Source: Hyphomicrobiales bacterium (GTDB lineage: Bacteria; Pseudomonadota; Alphaproteobacteria; Rhizobiales; Xanthobacteraceae). From it: 10,254 bases of DNA. Below are positions 6,365 to 10,254 of this stretch, piece after piece (position 1 is the first letter of the stretch; each line of letters opens with the position of its first letter). The notes beneath the pieces were generated by a model, which saw only the letters and a program-made list of their open reading frames with translations, did not search any database and had not been told where the DNA came from. The position numbers and the translations under genes were made by a program. The DNA lies in assembly GCA_003164375.1 (NCBI GenBank), contig PLTE01000314.1:1-10254 (forward strand), given 5' to 3'.

Positions 6365-6850
6365 TCATCGTGCCAGCGGATTGCCGGTCAGGGTGTCGAA
6401 AGTACCGCCGTGGCCGGTCTTGGTATTGGTCGCCGAATCGACCGTCGGCGTTTTGATGGCGTCGCTCAGCGTCGGCGCTTTGCGTTGCGGGGCGTCTTCG
6501 GCGCAGGCCGCTTCGCGAAACTTTATCGACTTCTCATGGCCGGCTTTCGCCGAGGCGATCGCCTCCGGAGGCACGCCGCACCAGGTCTTATTCTGTTCAA
6601 GGAATTTGACCACGGTCGTTTCGGCGGCGACGAAGCTCGTCATCAGCACGCAAATCTGCTTGCGGTCGACTTTGGCCTTCATCCCCGTCTGGACGGCCTC
6701 GGCTTTCTTCTGCGCCTCCGCGCTGAGCGCAGGGAATTGGGCGCATTGCGGCGCCATTTCCGCCCGCACGGCAGGAACCCCGGTACCGACCAGGAATAGC
6801 CCTGCCAGGCATAATGCCGAAACGTGCGCCAAAACGAGCCCGCGCTTCAT
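6365..6850 (-). CDS. Small exported protein of unknown function with four mature cysteines
   Basis: A 161-residue protein with a clear Sec signal (MKRGLVLAHVSALCLAGLFL, cleavage near VRA at residue 30). The mature part has four cysteines at 36, 67, 91 and 116, an even number that could form two disulfides in the periplasm, a helix-rich centre (about 43-113), and a polar tail ending GTFDTLTGNPLAR (149-161) that I have seen as a conserved ending in Bradyrhizobium-type exported proteins. I do not recognise a named family. The ATG at 6850 follows AAAGGG at six bases spacing; a longer in-frame version starting at 7063 would add a basic, low-complexity stretch and hide the signal peptide. It precedes ubiA by 13 bases, so it could be the first gene of a two-gene unit, but a link to quinone synthesis is not shown. 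Confidence 0.8.
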   Translation of the reverse strand: MKRGLVLAHVSALCLAGLFLVGTGVPAVRAEMAPQCAQFPALSAEAQKKAEAVQTGMKAKVDRKQICVLMTSFVAAETTVVKFLEQNKTWCGVPPEAIASAKAGHEKSIKFREAACAEDAPQRKAPTLSDAIKTPTVDSATNTKTGHGGTFDTLTGNPLAR

Positions 6851-7129
6851 GATGAACCCTTTCCTCAAGACGCCTCCCCAACGGCGCCCGAGCCGTGCTC
6901 GAGACCGTGCAAGAGGTGACTTTGCCCGAATCCGCGCCAGCATTAAAGACTCGCAGATTCCGGCGACAAGGCGGCGGAGCCGCGTTTTTCCTGCCCCGGC
7001 AACCGCGGGAGGGACGGGCGGGGGGCGACCCTGGTGTCGGACCGGCAACGGGAATAAAGCCAAGCTGAATCAACGGCAGTTTCAATCGGCTTTCCTGCCA
7101 AGCCGCGTTTCGCCAACCTGTTTTGTGCC

Positions 7130-7888
7130 ATGACCGGCTATGACTTTCGCAGCCCCCGCCTTTGTGTGAGCGCACCGCTCGAAGAAGGCGCGGCGGTCAC
7201 GCTGGATCGCGGGCAGGCGCATTACTTGACTACGGTGTTGCGCCTGAAAGAAGGCCACCACGTGCTCGTTTTCAACGGCCGCGACGGCGAGTGGAGCGCG
7301 ACCATCGCGCTCGCCAAGCGCTCCGCCATGCTCCGGCTCGGCACGCGGACGCGGGCGCAGCCCGCGGCGGCGGACCTGCATTATCTGTTCGCGCCGCTCA
7401 AATCGGCGCGGCTCGATTACATGGTGCAGAAGGCCGTGGAGATGGGCGTCTCCCGGCTGCAGCCGGTGCATACGCGCTACGGCCAGGTGGCTCGCGTCAA
7501 CCTCGAGCGGATGCGAGCCAATGCCGTGGAGGCCGCCGAGCAGTGCGGCATCCTTGCGCTGCCGGAGATCGCCGAGCCGATCGCGTTGACGGGATTGATC
7601 GCTGAACGCGAGCCCGGGCGGTATCTCGTGTTCTGCGACGAAGACGCCGAAACCGCCGATCCGATCGCTGTGTTTCGCCACCTGCCGCCGCATACGCCGC
7701 TTGCGGTCCTGGTCGGTCCCGAAGGCGGCTTTGCCGAGGACGAGCGGGCCTTGCTGCTCAAGGCGCCCAATGTGGTTCGGTTGTCGCTCGGTCCGCGCAT
7801 CCTGCGCGCCGATACGGCTGCGGTGGCGGTGCTGGCGCTGGTTCAGGCCGTGCTCGGCGACTGGCGCCACGAGCCCGACAATCAGTGA
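7130..7888 (+). CDS. rsmE: 16S rRNA (uracil1498-N3)-methyltransferase RsmE
   Basis: A 252-residue SPOUT-class methyltransferase that uses S-adenosylmethionine to methylate N3 of U1498 in the 30S decoding region. The N-terminal PUA-like domain spans about 8-75, including HYLTTVLRLKEGHHVLVFNG at 31-50. The catalytic domain shows LDYMVQKAVEMGV at 95-107, EAAEQCG at 134-140, and the knotted SAM-binding loops LVGPEGGF at 194-201 and SLGPRILRADTA at 219-230. All family landmarks are present and the length is normal. No clear Shine-Dalgarno site precedes the ATG. It is divergent from the ubiA pair across a 279-base gap (6851-7129) that must carry both promoters. Its last seven bases overlap the 3' end of the convergent gene at 7882. 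Confidence 0.96.
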   Translation: MTGYDFRSPRLCVSAPLEEGAAVTLDRGQAHYLTTVLRLKEGHHVLVFNGRDGEWSATIALAKRSAMLRLGTRTRAQPAAADLHYLFAPLKSARLDYMVQKAVEMGVSRLQPVHTRYGQVARVNLERMRANAVEAAEQCGILALPEIAEPIALTGLIAEREPGRYLVFCDEDAETADPIAVFRHLPPHTPLAVLVGPEGGFAEDERALLLKAPNVVRLSLGPRILRADTAAVAVLALVQAVLGDWRHEPDNQ

Positions 7889-8178
7889 ATGATGCCAGGG
7901 CGGTCGTAACAGACGAAGCTGACGTAATCACCGTATTTGCGATGCACGCTGGTGACCTTCGCCAACCGGCCCCATCGCGCGCAATGACCTTCAGCGATCT
8001 GCTGGTAATTGCCTTCGACGTTCGGCGAGTAGGGGAAGATGCCGCCGGTGTCGTTGCCGGTGATACCGGGGCCCGGACCGGCAAAGTCCGAACCGGACGC
8101 CAAAGCTCCACCACCCATCACGGCGCCACCGCCGATGGCCAGTACGACGCCGAGCGCAATCAACAGCTTCCGACCCAT
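7882..8178 (-). CDS. Short exported protein of unknown function, convergent with rsmE
   Basis: A 98-residue protein with an N-terminal hydrophobic segment (MGRKLLIALGVVLAIGGGAV, 1-20) followed by a glycine-rich stretch (22-46), consistent with a signal peptide or a membrane anchor. The C-terminal half carries GNYQQIAEGHCARWGRLAKV (57-76) and KYGDYVSFVCYDR (81-93), with two cysteines (66 and 90) that could form a disulfide. I recognise no named family. I chose the ATG at 8178, which has GGGAGAG seven bases upstream, over the in-frame ATG at 8199. The stop lies inside the last codons of rsmE on the other strand, a seven-base tail-to-tail overlap, so there is no room for a conventional terminator between them. 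It follows the thioesterase gene by 83 bases on the same strand. Confidence 0.72.
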   Translation of the reverse strand: MGRKLLIALGVVLAIGGGAVMGGGALASGSDFAGPGPGITGNDTGGIFPYSPNVEGNYQQIAEGHCARWGRLAKVTSVHRKYGDYVSFVCYDRPGIIH

Positions 8179-8261
8179 CGCCGGGCTCTCCCGCCTCATG
8201 TCTCGCCGCCAAGTTTAGAGGCTCGCGCGGCCAATTGAAAGCCGGGCCGGCGGGTGGGCAT

Positions 8262-8735
8262 TCACAGCATCGAATAGGCGCTAGCCACCATGCCGACCGG
8301 CCGCTTGTCGGCGGCGTGCAACAGCATGACGCGGCCGAAGCTGGTGTTGCGGCCGATCCGCACGACGCGCGCGTCCGCGACCACGTCGAAATTCACCGGG
8401 CGCAGGAAGTGCGTGGTCTGGTCGATCGTGCTCATCGGCCGGTAGCCGTTCCACGCGGCCGAGCAGGCGATGACCATGGCGGTGTCGGCCAGCGCCATCA
8501 AAGCCTGGCTGCAAACCACCGCGCCGTCAGAGCAAATCTTCTTGGAGAACGGCAGCCGTACGGTGGCGCCCGGCTGCCAATCCGGCAGCGCCCCCGGTGG
8601 GCGAGCCGGCTCCACGCTCTCGACCAGCAGCGCCAAATCTTGCACCCAGGGTGCGAACACCTCTGTCATCAGGCGTCCCGCCGCCTGCAGACCAAACGCG
8701 ACCTGCGGCGTCAGAAGCCGGTGCACCTCGCCCAT
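8262..8735 (-). CDS. PaaI-like hotdog-fold thioesterase
   Basis: A 157-residue protein resembling PaaI/YdiI-type acyl-CoA thioesterases. The segment CSDGAVVCSQALMALADTAMVIA (68-90) matches the family's central helix, where the usual HGG start is replaced by SDGAVV and the catalytic acid position is likely D84 in ALADTA. The strands STIDQTTHFLRPVNFDVVADARVVRIGRN (102-130) and a closing PVGMVASAYS (146-155) fit the remaining hotdog sheet, including the typical T-x-x-F-L-R-P motif. The enzyme would hydrolyse an acyl- or aryl-CoA thioester in the cytoplasm; the substrate is unknown and no CoA-pathway neighbours are present. I chose the ATG at 8735 because GGGGGAGA lies six to seven bases upstream; an in-frame ATG at 8762 has a weaker site and would add nine residues. 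Confidence 0.85.
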   Translation of the reverse strand: MGEVHRLLTPQVAFGLQAAGRLMTEVFAPWVQDLALLVESVEPARPPGALPDWQPGATVRLPFSKKICSDGAVVCSQALMALADTAMVIACSAAWNGYRPMSTIDQTTHFLRPVNFDVVADARVVRIGRNTSFGRVMLLHAADKRPVGMVASAYSML

Positions 8736-9124
8736 CGCCAATCTCCCCCAGTCTTTCCCCATGGTCCGTCAATGTCATTGCCGGATCATTCCGTATCTGT
8801 TGTGCGGCGATGAGCGCGGGGCGCCGCGGCCGCGCGGCATTGTTCCAGCAACGCACGCTGACGCGACGAATCAGTGCAACTACCTATATTGATAACACAG
8901 TGTCGGTTGCAGACGCGATTAAGCGCACGGCCAGTGACGGTCAGAGATCCAGGCCAGCTCTCGCTCAAGACGCTGGTGCGGGCTCGGCGCGCCGGGGGGT
9001 GCTGGATGCGGGCGTGACCTCAATGCCACGCTGGCCGGCGGCCGCGATGGCGGCGGCTTTGTACCCTTGACCGCAGTGCGGCGGCGCGGCACGGTTACGC
9101 CGGTTAGCGGGAAAGGGCTGTACC
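8736..9124. other. Intergenic region between thioesterase and exported-protein gene
   Basis: About 390 bases with no convincing gene. It opens with a GC-rich stretch (about 8811-8840), then an AT-rich island at 8880-8900 containing CTATATTGATAACACAG, the best candidate for a promoter core in either direction; I cannot assign -35 and -10 boxes confidently. The remainder to 9115 is GC-rich and shows several overlapping open frames without start sites or codon pattern that persuade me. Confidence 0.5.
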
Positions 9125-9643
9125 GTGTTCGGAACAGTATCCGGGACCATGTCATTCAAGACCATGTCATTCGGGATCATGTCAGGGCGGATTGCCGGCA
9201 TCGCCGGTGTCCTGGCGCTCGTCCTTGCGCTATGCGTCGCGGTGCTGGCGCCGGCCCGCGCAGCTAGCTTTCTGGAAAAGAATTTCTGGTTGTCGGGCCC
9301 GCGTTACGACCGGGCCATGCCGGCTTGCGACTACCCGGGGGCGCTCGATCGCATCATTTCGAATTTCCGCACCAAGGAAGTCGGCTTCTGGAATTCCGAG
9401 CTGCGCATCGTCGGCGTCGAAAATATCCGTGAAATCGACACCATGCCGTGGGCCGCGCAGTCCATCCCGCGCCGTTTCTGCAGCGGCGTGGCCGTGATCA
9501 ATGACGGCGCCAAGCACCCGATTTATTATTCCATCGGTGAAGATACCGGCATCATCGGCATGGATTGGGGCGTCAACTTTTGCGTCGCCGGCCTCGATCG
9601 CAATTGGGCTTACAATCCGAACTGCCGCGCCGCGCAGCCCTGA
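9125..9643 (+). CDS. Exported protein of unknown function; start region inside a tandem repeat
   Basis: From the GTG at 9125 this is 172 residues; in-frame ATGs at 9149, 9164 and 9179 would give 164, 159 or 154. The GTG has AAAGGG seven bases upstream, the best ribosome binding site, whereas the ATG at 9179 gives the most standard signal peptide (MSGRIAGIAGVLALVLALCV, cleavage after ARA at residue 46 of the long form). The mature domain begins ASFLEKNFWLSGPRYDRAM and contains four cysteines (68, 119, 153, 167), suggesting two disulfides in the periplasm, with an aromatic-rich C-terminal half (YYSIGEDTGIIGMDWGVNFC, 134-153). It resembles conserved exported proteins of Bradyrhizobium-like bacteria, but I cannot name a family or function. 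It lies 219 bases upstream of the RNase T2 gene on the same strand. Confidence 0.7.
   Translation: MFGTVSGTMSFKTMSFGIMSGRIAGIAGVLALVLALCVAVLAPARAASFLEKNFWLSGPRYDRAMPACDYPGALDRIISNFRTKEVGFWNSELRIVGVENIREIDTMPWAAQSIPRRFCSGVAVINDGAKHPIYYSIGEDTGIIGMDWGVNFCVAGLDRNWAYNPNCRAAQP
9145..9184 (+). repeat. 15-bp tandem repeat, nearly three copies, each carrying an ATG
   Basis: Units GACCATGTCATTCAA (9145-9159), GACCATGTCATTCGG (9160-9174) and a partial, GATCATGTCA (9175-9184). The first two differ only in the last two bases. Because the period is a multiple of three, each copy puts an ATG in the same frame as the downstream protein and encodes TMSFx pentapeptides in the signal-peptide n-region. Confidence 0.85.
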
Positions 9644-9649
9644 TCCGGT

Positions 9650-9703
9650 CTAGGCTCCGGCCGCCGTCGGCGCCAAGGCTAATGCCGCGATGATGATTTT
9701 CAT
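9650..9703 (-). pseudogene. Signal-peptide-only mini-frame (17 residues), possible gene remnant
   Basis: On the minus strand an ATG preceded by AAAAGG (seven bases spacing) opens MKIIIAALALAPTAAGA and then hits TAG. The peptide has the exact build of a Sec signal (one lysine, a hydrophobic core, an alanine-rich end), but no mature domain follows; beyond the stop lies the 3' end of the opposite-strand gene. It may be the stump of a deleted exported protein, a real micro-peptide, or chance. Confidence 0.3.
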
Positions 9704-9862
9704 CGGCTCGCCTTTTCGTTTCGTAAGCCATCGCCCCCAAAAAGCACATCGCTATAGATACAGGCTCGCTGTTGCGCTTGGGCGTCGTATGATGGCGATC
9801 ACGGTCGGATATGCGGAGCGGGGCGCAAGCAAGCGTCGGTCGCAAGCGCGAGGAGGGCGGCG

Positions 9863-10254
9863 ATGCTGAATTTCATTAGACGTGCGGCGGTGGCGGCCTG
9901 TTTTTTCGCGCCTCTATCTGGCTTATCGCCGCTGCTTTCCTTGCCGGCGTCGGCGCAATACTTCAGGCATCAAGACTTCAGAAACGACGACTCGCGCCAG
10001 AACGAGCCCGGGCAATTCGATTTCTATGTGCTGTCGTTGTCATGGTCGCCGTCATTCTGCGCCGCCGCGGCCGAGCGTCATGGCGACGGTTCGGGCGGAG
10101 CGCAATGCGGGGCGCGGCCGTTTTCGTTCGTCGTGCACGGGCTATGGCCGCAATACACCAAGGGCTTTCCGGAATATTGCCAACAGCCGTCGCCACGGCT
10201 CTATCGCGGCATCGTCGACGCTATGCTCGATCTGATGCCGGCGCCGCATCTCAT
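9863..10254 (+). CDS. Ribonuclease T2 family protein (N-terminal 130 residues, cut by window edge)
   Basis: The 5' part of a secreted RNase T2, an endoribonuclease that cleaves RNA through a 2',3'-cyclic phosphate, expected in the periplasm or outside the cell. A signal peptide covers about residues 1-31 (MLNFIRRAAVAACFFAPLSG, ending PASA). The mature enzyme shows QFDFYVLSLSWSPSFC (51-66), the usual first strand and cysteine, and the first conserved active-site segment FVVHGLWPQ at 89-97 with catalytic H92. Cysteines at 66, 82 and 106 fit family disulfides. The second active-site segment lies beyond the right edge, so completeness of the catalytic site cannot be judged. The ATG follows AGGAGGG five bases upstream, a near-perfect ribosome binding site. 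Confidence 0.92.
   Translation, partial: MLNFIRRAAVAACFFAPLSGLSPLLSLPASAQYFRHQDFRNDDSRQNEPGQFDFYVLSLSWSPSFCAAAAERHGDGSGGAQCGARPFSFVVHGLWPQYTKGFPEYCQQPSPRLYRGIVDAMLDLMPAPHL

Noticed and set aside
7082..7870. Minus-strand open frame of 262 codons opposite rsmE
   Set aside because: Histidine- and arginine-rich antisense frame; rsmE is certain on the plus strand.
8235..8813. Plus-strand open frame opposite the thioesterase
   Set aside because: Antisense shadow; the hotdog-fold protein on the minus strand has the family motifs.
8965..9201. Minus-strand open frame across the 15-bp repeat
   Set aside because: Proline-rich low-complexity product created by the repeat; no ribosome binding site or recognisable domain.
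9882..10235. Plus-strand frame of 117 codons in the RNase T2 region
   Set aside because: Wrong frame; the RNase T2 frame starting at 9863 has the signal peptide, HGLWPQ motif and ribosome binding site.

Overview
The window comes from a high-GC Gram-negative bacterium, most likely an alphaproteobacterium of the Hyphomicrobiales (the Bradyrhizobium / Rhodopseudomonas / Xanthobacteraceae side). Reasons: uniformly high GC with codon choice to match; a ubiA gene divergent from rsmE; a ligand-type Crp/Fnr regulator typical of the group; and the intergenic palindrome ATGGCCGGG-N5-CCCGGCCAT, a repeat widespread in Bradyrhizobium-like genomes. This is inferred from sequence; no database search was possible. 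I see no tRNA, rRNA, CRISPR array, transposase or integrase.

Left block (1-2163, minus strand): a sulfonate-sulfur scavenging operon, transcribed ssuA2 -> ssuA1 -> ssuD and on past the left edge. Two divergent SsuA-type binding proteins lie in tandem, one with a twin-arginine-like signal and one with an ordinary Sec signal. ssuA1 and ssuD share an ATGA stop/start overlap. A 14-codon reading frame with its own ribosome binding site precedes ssuA2 and also ends in an ATGA overlap; it may be a leader peptide that couples or regulates translation.

Centre-left (2164-5233): about 560 bases of divergent intergenic DNA, then a plus-strand Crp/Fnr-family regulator. It converges on a minus-strand secreted protein of 553 residues that combines a carboxypeptidase-regulatory-like beta-sandwich, a single CXXCH haem site and a seven-bladed Vgb/SMP-30-like propeller. 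The dispersed palindrome sits between them and, with the T-rich tract beside it, makes a good terminator for the propeller gene.

Centre (5401-7888): ubiA (ubiquinone biosynthesis) and a small exported protein of unknown function on the minus strand, divergent from rsmE (16S rRNA m3U1498 methyltransferase).

Right block (7882-10254): a short exported protein converging on and overlapping rsmE, a PaaI-like hotdog thioesterase, a 390-base gap, then two plus-strand exported proteins: one unknown, whose possible start codons lie in a 15-bp tandem repeat, and the 5' part of a periplasmic RNase T2. Apart from the ssu operon the window is mostly ordinary chromosomal housekeeping and lineage-specific exported proteins. 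The best leads for novelty are the ssu leader frame, the three-module haem/propeller protein, and the start-codon repeat near 9145.
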